A DNA stretch of 52,428 nucleotides. Source: Streptomyces pseudogriseolus (GTDB lineage: Bacteria; Actinomycetota; Actinomycetes; Streptomycetales; Streptomycetaceae). The notes under the pieces are model-generated. The model was not told where the DNA came from, searched no databases, and worked only from the letters and a program-made list of their open reading frames with translations. This document shows positions 1 through 6,626 of the stretch, piece by piece (position 1 is the stretch's first letter; each line of letters starts with the position of its first letter). Position numbers and translations under genes: made by a program. The DNA lies in assembly GCA_002154585.1 (NCBI GenBank), contig MUNG01000147.1, positions 1-52,428 of the forward strand, read 5' to 3'.

Positions 1-1
1 G

Positions 2-661
2 CCGGACCGCCCGCCGCGCCGCGCCGCCCGCTCGCCCCTGGCCGAGGACGCCACCGGCCACTCCCTGGTGGTGCTCGCCCCGCGAGACGACGTCGCCGTG
101 CACGCGCCGGACCCGGTGTCCGCCGAGCCCCTCCTGGCGTCGGGCACCCCTCATCTCCATGCCGGGGTGGTGGAGGGCACGGGTGTGGTCGGTCCGCTGG
201 TCCTGCCGGGCGAGACGGCGTGCGCGGGCTGTCTCCAGGAGGACCGGATCGACCGGGACCCGGTGTGGCCGCGGCTGGTGGCCCAGTGGCGCTCGGGCCG
301 GCAGCGCAGGGTGGGCGCCTGCGATCTCGCGCTGGCCGCGACCGTGGCGGGGCTGGCCGCCGCGCACGCGCTGGCCTTCCTCGACGGACGGATTCCGTCC
401 AGCGCGGGCGCCCGCTGGGAGGTGACCCTGCCGCAGCTGCACTGGCAGCCGCGGCCCGTCGTGCCGCATCGCCGCTGCCCGTGCGGCGCCGCAGGCACTG
501 GTCCGGACGGGAATGACGGAGGCCCGGACAAAGGTAAGGGAGAACACACCTCCGCCGACGGGGGGTCGCACGAGACAATGGCCGGGCACGGGCCGTCGAA
601 GGGGTCACGCCGTCAGGCGGACGCGGAGCGGCCGGCAAGGACCTGGAGGGCGCATGTCTGA
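2..661 (+). CDS. ThiF-family adenylyltransferase-like protein, 3' part (5' end outside window)
   Basis: The reading frame is open from the left edge of the window, so the gene is truncated by the window and not broken. The visible part has a pair of cysteines (CAGC) after a GPLVLPG stretch, then a WPRLVAQW segment, an alanine-rich helix, and a C-terminal CPCG pair. This is the arrangement of the C-terminal half of the ThiF-like adenylyltransferases or leader-binding proteins found in Streptomyces, where the two Cys pairs bind zinc. The tail after CPCG is Gly/Asp/Lys-rich and probably disordered. The stop codon overlaps the start of the next gene by 8 nt, so the two are probably co-transcribed and coupled. 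The N-terminal nucleotide-binding part cannot be seen, so activity cannot be judged. Confidence 0.7.
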   Translation, partial: PDRPPRRAARSPLAEDATGHSLVVLAPRDDVAVHAPDPVSAEPLLASGTPHLHAGVVEGTGVVGPLVLPGETACAGCLQEDRIDRDPVWPRLVAQWRSGRQRRVGACDLALAATVAGLAAAHALAFLDGRIPSSAGARWEVTLPQLHWQPRPVVPHRRCPCGAAGTGPDGNDGGPDKGKGEHTSADGGSHETMAGHGPSKGSRRQADAERPARTWRAHV

Positions 662-2021
662 TCTTCCCCGCAAGGCGGTCACCCGCACCGCCAAGCTGGC
701 CGCGCTCCCGCTCGGCTTTGCCGGGCGGGCCACCTGGGGACTCGGCAAGCGGATCGTGGGCGAGTCCGCGGAGCTGGTCGGCCGGGAGCTTCAGCAGCGC
801 ACCGCCGACCAGCTGTTCAAGGTGCTGGGCGAGCTCAAGGGCGGCGCCATGAAGTTCGGGCAGGCCCTGTCGGTCTTCGAGTCGGCCTTGCCCGAAGAGG
901 TCGCCGGACCCTACCGCGCCGCCCTGACCAAGCTTCAGGAGGCCGCCCCGCCGATGCCGACCCGTACCGTGCACGGGGTGCTGAAGGAGCGGCTGGGCGA
1001 GGACTGGCAGAAGTTGTTCCAGTCGTTCGACGACAAGCCGGCCGCGGCGGCCTCTATCGGCCAGGTGCACCGGGCGGTGTGGCACGACGGCCGCGAGGTC
1101 GCGGTCAAGGTGCAGTACCCGGGCGCCGGTGAGGCCCTGCTGTCCGACCTCAACCAGCTCAGCCGGTTCGCGCGGCTGCTGGGCCCGCTGGTCCCCGGCA
1201 TGGACGTCAAGCCGCTCATCACGGAGCTCAAGGACCGGGTCTCCGAGGAGCTGGACTACGGCCTGGAGGCGCAGGCGCAGCGGGCGCACGCCGCGGAGTT
1301 CGCCGGCGACCCGGACGTGGTCGTGCCCGACGTGGTGCACCAGAGCGACCAGGTGCTGGTGACCGAGTGGATGGACGGCACGCCGCTGTCGGAGGTCATC
1401 GCGGACGGCACCGAGGCGCAGCGCGACCGTGCCGGGCAGCTGCTGGCCCGCTTCCTGTTCTCCGGCCCCGCCCGCACCGGCCTGCTGCACGCGGACCCGC
1501 ACCCGGGCAACTTCCGTCTGCTGCCGGGAGGTCCCGGCGGCGAGGACGACTGGCGCCTGGGCGTCCTGGACTTCGGCACGGTCGACCGGCTACCCGGCGG
1601 GCTGCCCGCCCCCATCGGCGAGGCGCTGCGGATGACGCTGGACGGCGAGGCGGAGGCCGTCTACGAGATGCTCTGCGCGGAGGGCTTCGTCAAGGAGTCC
1701 GTGGAGCTGGACCCCGACGCGGTGCTCGACTATCTCTCGCCGATCATCGAGCCGGCGCGGGCCGAGGCGTTCACCTTCACCCGCGGCTGGATGCGCGGCC
1801 AGGCCGCCCGGATAGCGGACGTGCGGTCGCCCGCCCACCAGTTGGCCAAGCAGCTCAACCTGCCGCCCGCCTATCTGCTGATCCACCGGGTCACGCTGAG
1901 CACCATCGGGGTGCTGTGCCAGCTCGGCGCGACGGTGCGGCTGCGGGAGGAACTGGAGGACTGGCTCCCCGGGTTCGTCCCCGGGGAGCCGGGCGAGGAG
2001 GAGGAAGCGGCGCAGGCCTGA
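654..2021 (+). CDS. ABC1/AarF (UbiB-like) atypical kinase
   Basis: A 455-residue protein of the ABC1/ADCK/UbiB atypical kinase family, known to have ATPase or kinase activity linked to isoprenoid-quinone metabolism. The family-defining KxGQ motif is at about residues 67-70 (KFGQ). It is followed by the Ala-rich loop ASIGQVHRA with the VAVKVQ lysine strand, then the HADPHPGNF catalytic loop and the DFG motif (LDFGTVD). I chose the ATG at 654 because a GGAGGG Shine-Dalgarno lies just upstream and the protein then starts MSDLPRKAV; the frame is open further upstream but has no better start. It overlaps the end of the ThiF-like gene. The substrate in this organism, probably a menaquinone precursor, is inference. 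Confidence 0.9.
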   Translation: MSDLPRKAVTRTAKLAALPLGFAGRATWGLGKRIVGESAELVGRELQQRTADQLFKVLGELKGGAMKFGQALSVFESALPEEVAGPYRAALTKLQEAAPPMPTRTVHGVLKERLGEDWQKLFQSFDDKPAAAASIGQVHRAVWHDGREVAVKVQYPGAGEALLSDLNQLSRFARLLGPLVPGMDVKPLITELKDRVSEELDYGLEAQAQRAHAAEFAGDPDVVVPDVVHQSDQVLVTEWMDGTPLSEVIADGTEAQRDRAGQLLARFLFSGPARTGLLHADPHPGNFRLLPGGPGGEDDWRLGVLDFGTVDRLPGGLPAPIGEALRMTLDGEAEAVYEMLCAEGFVKESVELDPDAVLDYLSPIIEPARAEAFTFTRGWMRGQAARIADVRSPAHQLAKQLNLPPAYLLIHRVTLSTIGVLCQLGATVRLREELEDWLPGFVPGEPGEEEEAAQA

Positions 2022-2063
2022 CCGCCGCCGGGGCGGCCGGGCGCGGGTGAGGCGCGGCGGAGT

Positions 2064-2273
2064 TCACCACCACTGCGAGTCGAGGCGCCCCTCGATCGCG
2101 CGCAGGTTCTCGCGGGAGCAGCGCTCGCAGTAGTGCAGGCGGACGCCGTTCTCCACGGAGAGGGTCCAGGTCGGCGGCGGGCCGTCGGCGCGGACACCGC
2201 AGCGGGCGCAGGCCGGAGGCTCGGGCTCGGTGGCGGAACCCTCGTCGCCGCCGCCGTCGTGAGGACTGGTCAC
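2064..2273 (-). CDS. small zinc-ribbon-like protein
   Basis: A 69-residue protein with two CxxC pairs (CARCG near residue 21 and YCERC about 25 residues later), an arrangement able to bind one zinc ion. Its C-terminus ends QWW. The GTG at 2273 was chosen because the protein then begins VTSPHDGGG; the upstream extension is Arg-rich and lacks a clear ribosome binding site. It converges with the ABC1 gene and lies downstream of the wblC cluster on the same strand. Function unknown; the Cys pairs suggest a structural zinc site. Confidence 0.65.
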   Translation of the reverse strand: MTSPHDGGGDEGSATEPEPPACARCGVRADGPPPTWTLSVENGVRLHYCERCSRENLRAIEGRLDSQWW

Positions 2274-2367
2274 GCGGCGACGATAACTCCGCGCCGGGAC
2301 CGCCGCGCCGTCAACGCACCGCGGGGACCGCACCGTTCACACGGTCCGGCCCCCGCGGGGAGATCGG

Positions 2368-2387
2368 GGCCTCCCGCCGGGGAGGCC
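2368..2387 (-). terminator. probable terminator of the wblC operon
   Basis: Inverted repeat GGCCTCC / GGAGGCC with a 6-nt loop, between the small ORF downstream of wblC and the zinc-ribbon gene. There is no U-tract, which is common in Streptomyces. Confidence 0.45.
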
Positions 2388-2407
2388 GTCGCTTCAGGCG
2401 GCGTGCC

Positions 2408-2731
2408 CTACTGCATGACCGCCATGGCGAGCGCCCGGCGGGCGCGCCGCGAGGCGCGCTCGGCCCGGCGCTGCATGCGGCGCGCGGTCAGCAGGCCGGT
2501 GGCCTGCCTCTCCCGCTGCGCCTCCAGCAGTCGGTCGTGCATATGCGCACGAGCCAGGGCTTCTGGGATGAGTTGCATCTCTCGGGTCCTGTTCTGGCGC
2601 GAGTCGTTCGCACCGCTGGTGGTGAAGTCTTCGGTCGCGGAGCCTGCGGGCTCGTGGGTGGACGGCGTCATCGGGGCCTGCTTCTGGGGGTCGTGCGTGA
2701 GGGGACGGTCGATCGTTCCGCGGGTGTTCAT
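2408..2731 (-). CDS. small basic protein translationally coupled to wblC
   Basis: The ATG at 2731 overlaps the wblC stop codon in an ATGA junction, so the ORF (107 codons) can be read by ribosomes finishing wblC. The first half is Thr/Pro/Asp-rich and the second half is a strongly basic Arg/Ala-rich helix (RRMQRRAERASRRARRA). Third-position GC is high throughout, which supports coding. A second good start lies at 2578 (MQLIPEALARAH, with AGGA 8 nt upstream) and would give a 56-residue protein. I cannot tell which is used. No known domain is recognised. The basic helix could bind nucleic acid, but that is inference. Confidence 0.55.
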   Translation of the reverse strand: MNTRGTIDRPLTHDPQKQAPMTPSTHEPAGSATEDFTTSGANDSRQNRTREMQLIPEALARAHMHDRLLEAQRERQATGLLTARRMQRRAERASRRARRALAMAVMQ

Positions 2732-3096
2732 GCCGAAACCGGGTTCTTGCGCGGGCGGCCACGCGGCCGCTTGCGGGCGACGACCACACCCTGGACGAAC
2801 AGCTCGCCACCCCAGACGCCCCAGGGCTCACGCCGCTCCTTGGCGCCGGCGAGGCAGGCCTCGACCAGCGGGCAGGTACGGCAGAGGGACTTGGCGTACT
2901 CGACGTCCGCGGGCGACTCGGCGAAGAAGACCTCCGGGTCGTAGGAGCGGCACGGGACGGGTACGCCGAGGTTCTCGATGGCGTCGTCGAGCGCGGTGAG
3001 CGCGGTGAGCGGAGTCAAGGTCGGGTCCTCCGTGGAGCCGGGCTTGGGGATCGTGTCGGAAGGCGGTACGGACGGGGCGTGCGCTTCGAGTTGCAC
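2728..3096 (-). CDS. wblC: WblC/WhiB7 antibiotic-response transcription factor
   Basis: A 122-residue WhiB-family iron-sulfur protein. The four cluster-binding cysteines are at 49, 72, 75 and 81 (C-x22-C-x2-C-x5-C). The WGVWGG turn is at 92-97 and binds the sigma factor in this family. The C-terminal basic segment contains an AT-hook (RGRPRK, 112-117). The AT-hook is the hallmark that separates WhiB7/WblC from other Wbl proteins. WhiB7/WblC activates intrinsic resistance genes after exposure to translation-inhibiting antibiotics, including its own gene (established knowledge). The leader is long and structured, with a uORF and an intrinsic terminator, and the promoter matches the WblC-dependent type; see separate entries. 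A coupled small ORF follows. Confidence 0.95.
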   Translation of the reverse strand: MQLEAHAPSVPPSDTIPKPGSTEDPTLTPLTALTALDDAIENLGVPVPCRSYDPEVFFAESPADVEYAKSLCRTCPLVEACLAGAKERREPWGVWGGELFVQGVVVARKRPRGRPRKNPVSA

Positions 3097-3204
3097 GGCT
3101 GGTCTTCCTCGTCTGGTCGTTTCCGGCCGGTCGGCCGGGTGTGCGGCTGGTACCGGGTTCTTTTCTTGTCCCGAGGCGCCTTGTCCTGTCTCCCCGTTCG
3201 GGGC

Positions 3205-3246
3205 AAACAGAAGGGCCGCGGATCCCGGATGGGGTTCCGCGGCCCT
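3205..3246 (-). terminator. intrinsic terminator (attenuator) in the wblC leader
   Basis: On the minus strand an 11-bp perfect stem (AGGGCCGCGGA / TCCGCGGCCCT) is followed directly by TCTGTTTG. It ends approx. 110 nt before the wblC start codon and 22 nt after the stop codon of the upstream ORF, so it would stop transcription before wblC. Terminators at this place are an established feature of whiB7/wblC leaders. Confidence 0.88.
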
Positions 3247-3267
3247 GAAGGCGCCGGCCTGATCTCA

Positions 3268-3582
3268 TCAGGCTGGATCACTCCAGGGTTCTGGCCCACG
3301 GAAGGCCCACATCTGGTGGTGCTGCGTCGTCTGCTTCCGGAATCCGGCACCGGCCGCCGCAAAGGCATAGGCCTGCGCCTGTGCCGCTACTGCTTCCAGT
3401 GCCTTGGTCGGTCGCTCATCGCGCTCACGGACGGCAATGCCCGCGGGAGCGAGGGAGGACGCCGGACGCACGGCACGAATGCCGGACAGACCGGTGCCCT
3501 GGTTCGAGGCGCCGAGAATGCACAGGGAGACGGCCGGGCGATCGGTCAGTTTGACGCTGGTGCTGGTGTTGATGCTGATCAC
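3268..3582 (-). CDS. wblC leader ORF (uORF), 104 codons
   Basis: Begins with GTG at 3582, preceded by an excellent AGGAGG 8 nt upstream, and ends with TGA 22 nt before the attenuator hairpin. Codon use over the first 75 codons is typical of real genes here (GC-rich third positions); it relaxes over the last 25 codons, where RNA structure may constrain the sequence. The product starts VISINTSTSVKLTD, is Ala-rich in the middle, and matches no family I recognise. Its 3' end contains a segment (3293-3303) complementary to the 5' arm of the attenuator. The position fits the uORF-controlled transcription attenuation known for whiB7/wblC: translation to the end would block the antiterminator, and early stalling would let it form. 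It could also make a functional small protein. Confidence 0.72.
   Translation of the reverse strand: MISINTSTSVKLTDRPAVSLCILGASNQGTGLSGIRAVRPASSLAPAGIAVRERDERPTKALEAVAAQAQAYAFAAAGAGFRKQTTQHHQMWAFRGPEPWSDPA
3293..3303 (-). promoter_or_regulatory. candidate antiterminator of the wblC leader
   Basis: Minus-strand TTCCGTGGGCC can pair with the 5' arm of the attenuator (AGGGCCGCGGAA, 3235-3246): eight consecutive pairs including one G-U, then one mismatch and two more G-C pairs. It lies inside the last codons of the uORF, so an elongating ribosome would hide it. Confidence 0.65.
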
Positions 3583-3691
3583 TGGACTCGCCTCCTCTCG
3601 GCGTCTGGGGGACCGGGCGAACCGGTCCGCGGATATGCAAGTACAACACGGAATCAGGGCCTCCGAGAAGGCCGCTGTCCCCGTGGCTAAG

Positions 3692-3730
3692 AACCTATGG
3701 GGATTCCCGGGGCATGCGCAAACTATTTTT
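3692..3730 (-). promoter_or_regulatory. WblC-type promoter of wblC
   Basis: Minus strand: -35 TTGCGC (3716-3721), 18-nt spacer, -10 TAGGTT (3692-3697). An AT-rich block (GAAAAATAGT) sits directly upstream of the -35, rare in this GC-rich DNA. AT-rich DNA next to the -35 is the recognised signature of WhiB7/WblC-activated promoters, where the AT-hook binds. Predicted transcription start near 3685. Confidence 0.75.
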
Positions 3731-3744
3731 CCGACGAGTTCGCG

Positions 3745-5955
3745 TCAGTCCTGATCTTGTCCGTCGGCGGGGTCCCGGCCCGCGCAGAGGGCCAGCACAT
3801 CGGACCCGTAGCGGCGCAGCTTGCGCATGCCCACCCCGGGGATGCGGGCCAGTTCGTGCTCGTCGTCGGGGACCGCCTCGGCGATGGCGATCAGCGTCTT
3901 GTCGGTGAAGACGCAGAAGGCCGGCTGACCGCTGCGCCGCGCCTGCTCACCGCGCCAGTCACGCAGCCTCTCGTACAGCCCCTCGTCCATGTCGGAGGGG
4001 CAGTCCTCGCAGCGCATCAGCTTCATCTCGCCGCCGTCGGTCAGCGTGCGGCCGCAGACGCGGCAGCGGGCGGGCGTGCGCTGCCGGCGGCGCGGCGCCT
4101 GCTCGGGGACCGCCGGGGCCGCCGCCGTCCATGAGCCGCGCTCGACTCCTCCCGCGCCGGCCGCGCCCGCGCGCCCCGCGCCGGCCTGCGAGCCGGGGCG
4201 CAGTCCCGTCAGGAAGCGGCTGGGGCGCCGGTTGGGACGGCCGCCCGGTGAGCGGGAGAGCGCCCAGGAGAGGTGGAGGTGCTCGCGGGCGCGGGTGACC
4301 CCGACGTAGAGGAGGCGGCGTTCCTCCTCGATCTGCTCGTCCGTCTTCGCGTAGGTGATCGGCATCATGCCCTCGGCGACGCCGACCAGGAAGACGACGT
4401 CCCACTCGAGGCCCTTGGCGGCGTGCAGCGAGGCGAGCGTGACGCCCTGGACGGTGGGGGCGTGCTGGGCGCCGGCCCGCTCGTCGAGTTCGACGACGAG
4501 GTCGGCGAGCGTGGCGCCGGCCCGGGCGGCGGCGAAGTCCTGGGCGAGGTGCACCAGGGCGGCCAGGGATTCCCAGCTTTCCCGGACCGCGCCCGACCCG
4601 GCGGGCGGCTGGGGCGTCCAGCCCTTGCCGGAGAGCACGGCGCGCACCTGGGAGGGCAGGTCGGGGGCGTCGTCGAGGAGGGAGTCGTTGCCGCCGAAGC
4701 GGGCCGCGGCGCGCAGGGCGTTGATCGCGTTGCGCACCTCGGGGCGGTCGAAGAACCGCTCGGCCCCGCGCAGCTGGTAGGGCACGCCGGCGTCGGCGAG
4801 GGCCTGCTCGTAGGTCTCGGACTGGGAGTTGGTGCGGAACAGGACGGCGATCTCGCTCGCCGGGACGCCCGAGGCGATCAGCTCGCGGATGCGGCGGGCG
4901 GCGCCCTCGGCCTCGGCGGGCTCGTCGGTGTACTCGGTGAAGACCGGCTCGGGTCCGGCGGGGCGCTGGGAGACCAGCTCGAGGCGGTGGTCGGCGGCGC
5001 GGCCCTTCGCCTGGGCGAGCAGCCCGTTGGCCAGGCGGACCACCTGAGGGGTCGAGCGGTAGTCACGGACGAGCTTGACGACGGTGGCGCCCGGGTGGCG
5101 GACGCGGAAGTCGAGCAGGTGGTCCGGGGTCGCGCCGGTGAAGGAGTAGATGGTCTGGCTGGCGTCGCCGACCACGCACAGGTTCTCCCGGTCGCCGAGC
5201 CACAGCTCCAGCAGGCGCTGCTGGAGGGGGCTGACGTCCTGGTACTCGTCGACGACGAAGTGCTGGTACTGGGCCCTCACCTGCTCGGCGATGTCGTGCC
5301 GGTCCTGGAGGACGGCGACCGTGAGCAGCAGGACGTCCTCGAAGTCGATGACGGACCGCTCGCGCTTGAGGTCCTCGTAGGCGGCGTACAGCTGGGCGAT
5401 CTCCGCGGGGTCGCGGGGCGCCTCCCGGCCGGACTTGGCGGCCGCGGCCGTGTAGTCGGCGGGGACGGTCTGGGTGACCTTGGACCACTCGATCTCGGCG
5501 GTGACGTCCCGCAGCTCCCCCCGGTCGAGGCGGATCCGGCAGGCGGCGGCCGCGTCGGCGACCAGCTGGATCTTGCGGTCCACCAGCCGGGGCAGGGACC
5601 CGCCGACCGCCTTGGGCCAGAAGTACTGGAGCTGGCGCAGGGCCGCGGAGTGGAACGTCCGCGCCTGGACGCCCACCGCGCCGAGCTGGCGCAGCCGGCC
5701 GCGCATCTCCCCCGCCGCGCGGTTGGTGAACGTGACGGCGAGGACGCTGGAGGGCTGGAGGATGCCGGCGCGCACCCCGTAGGCGATGCGGTGGGTGATG
5801 GCCCTGGTCTTGCCGGTGCCGGCGCCCGCCAGCACGCACACCGGTCCGTGCAGCGCGGTGGCGACGGCGCGCTGCTCGGGGTCGAGACCTTCGAGCACCG
5901 CGTCGGCCGAGTCCGGTACCCGCGGGAAGAGGGTGGAGTGCGTTGCTGCTGTCAC
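3745..5955 (-). CDS. uvrD2: UvrD2-type ATP-dependent DNA helicase with HRDC domain
   Basis: A 736-residue superfamily 1 helicase. The Q-like motif is LDPEQRAVA and Walker A is GAGTGKT at about 44-50. TFTNRAAGEM, the Walker B VDEYQDVS and QTIYSFTGA follow in order, then VVKLVRDYRST and the C-terminal helicase motif LHAAKGLEWDVVFLVG. After a Pro/Arg linker come four cysteines (CRVCG and CEDC) and a C-terminal HRDC domain (FCVFTDKTLIAIAEAVP). The tetracysteine plus HRDC tail is specific to actinobacterial UvrD2. The GTG at 5955 was chosen because family members begin close to TAATHSTLF; the frame runs open to 6054 without a better start. It is divergent from the mycoredoxin gene. Confidence 0.92.
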   Translation of the reverse strand: MTAATHSTLFPRVPDSADAVLEGLDPEQRAVATALHGPVCVLAGAGTGKTRAITHRIAYGVRAGILQPSSVLAVTFTNRAAGEMRGRLRQLGAVGVQARTFHSAALRQLQYFWPKAVGGSLPRLVDRKIQLVADAAAACRIRLDRGELRDVTAEIEWSKVTQTVPADYTAAAAKSGREAPRDPAEIAQLYAAYEDLKRERSVIDFEDVLLLTVAVLQDRHDIAEQVRAQYQHFVVDEYQDVSPLQQRLLELWLGDRENLCVVGDASQTIYSFTGATPDHLLDFRVRHPGATVVKLVRDYRSTPQVVRLANGLLAQAKGRAADHRLELVSQRPAGPEPVFTEYTDEPAEAEGAARRIRELIASGVPASEIAVLFRTNSQSETYEQALADAGVPYQLRGAERFFDRPEVRNAINALRAAARFGGNDSLLDDAPDLPSQVRAVLSGKGWTPQPPAGSGAVRESWESLAALVHLAQDFAAARAGATLADLVVELDERAGAQHAPTVQGVTLASLHAAKGLEWDVVFLVGVAEGMMPITYAKTDEQIEEERRLLYVGVTRAREHLHLSWALSRSPGGRPNRRPSRFLTGLRPGSQAGAGRAGAAGAGGVERGSWTAAAPAVPEQAPRRRQRTPARCRVCGRTLTDGGEMKLMRCEDCPSDMDEGLYERLRDWRGEQARRSGQPAFCVFTDKTLIAIAEAVPDDEHELARIPGVGMRKLRRYGSDVLALCAGRDPADGQDQD

Positions 5956-6072
5956 ACCGCCATGCTGCCAGGTCGCCCGGGACAGGTGAGCCGGTTGTCC
6001 ACAGGGAAGGGCCTGCGGTCGTACGAATGCGACAAGCGTCACGGGACCGGTCATGGGGCCGGGGCGGCGGCG

Positions 6073-6098
6073 GGAATGCCTGCGCTTTCAAGTACGTT
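6073..6098 (+). promoter_or_regulatory. SigR-type promoter of the mycoredoxin gene
   Basis: GGAAT (6073-6077), exactly 18 nt, then GTT (6096-6098): a perfect match to the SigR consensus GGAAT-N18-GTT known from S. coelicolor thiol-stress genes. The predicted start of transcription is about 40 nt before the mycoredoxin ATG. Confidence 0.82.
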
Positions 6099-6147
6099 CC
6101 CCGGGAGACCGAGGAGTTCCCCGAGCCGCCGAAGGAGCGCGAGAGGC

Positions 6148-6405
6148 ATGCAGGGCACTGTGACGATGTACAGCACCACGTGGTGCGGCTACTGCCGCCG
6201 GCTGAAGAGCCAGCTGGACCGTGAGGGCATCGCGTACACCGAGATCAACATCGAGCAGGACCCCGAGTCGGCGGCCTTCGTGGAGAAGGCGAACGGCGGC
6301 AACCAGACGGTGCCCACTGTTCAGGTAGTTCCCTCCAGTGGCGGCACCGAGGTCGTGATGACGAACCCGAGCCTTGCCCAGGTGAAGCAGGCACTCGGCG
6401 TCTGA
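6148..6405 (+). CDS. mrx1: mycoredoxin (glutaredoxin-like), hybrid gene with element-supplied 3' end
   Basis: An 85-residue thioredoxin-fold protein with the redox pair in WCGYC (Cys13, Cys16), the cis-proline TVP (55-56) and the C-terminal TNPSLAQVK helix. Mycoredoxins reduce mixed disulfides with mycothiol. The ATG at 6148 follows a GAAGGAG/GAGAGG region. Residues 1 to about 56 are host sequence. From about 6312 on, the DNA belongs to an inserted element, which continues the reading frame and replaces the original tail: VQVVPSSGGTEVVM before TNPSLAQVKQALGV, instead of LFPDGSTL before TNPSLAQVKQKIGV. The hybrid is five residues longer than the reconstructed native protein (85 versus 80) and ends at its own terminator. 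Catalytic residues are intact, so it is probably functional. Confidence 0.9.
   Translation: MQGTVTMYSTTWCGYCRRLKSQLDREGIAYTEINIEQDPESAAFVEKANGGNQTVPTVQVVPSSGGTEVVMTNPSLAQVKQALGV
6304..6320 (+). repeat. attL of the integrated element
   Basis: A 17-bp segment inside the mycoredoxin gene that recurs at 11408-11424 with three mismatches; the shared central block is GTGCC (6310-6314). It marks the left host-element junction, because sequence to its right diverges from the expected mycoredoxin 3' end found at the other junction. Confidence 0.8.
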
Positions 6406-6421
6406 CCCTTGCGAGACGCAG

Positions 6422-6454
6422 CCCCCGACCGGCCTGACGCTGATCGGGGGTTTT
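6422..6454 (+). terminator. element-borne terminator behind hybrid mycoredoxin gene
   Basis: CCCCCGA / TCGGGGG stem followed by TTTTG. It lies inside the element and gives the rebuilt mycoredoxin gene a transcription end 17 nt after its stop. Confidence 0.82.
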
Positions 6455-6626
6455 GTGTGCCCCGGGGAGACCGCAGCGGCAGGACCAAGGCCCGCCCCCG
6501 GCAACCACCGCTGTAGATGCGAGGCCCTCCTGAACGCGCCCTGCACAGGGCGCAGAGAGACTGAGCGCTCCACCTGGTGGCCGTCACCGACAGAACCTCT
6601 GAGCGCGTGGTAGCAATGCCGCAGGT

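Noticed and set aside
4273-6150. Apparent N-terminal extension of mycoredoxin by over 600 residues
   Set aside because: It is the antisense shadow of uvrD2; the protein with a promoter and RBS starts at 6148.
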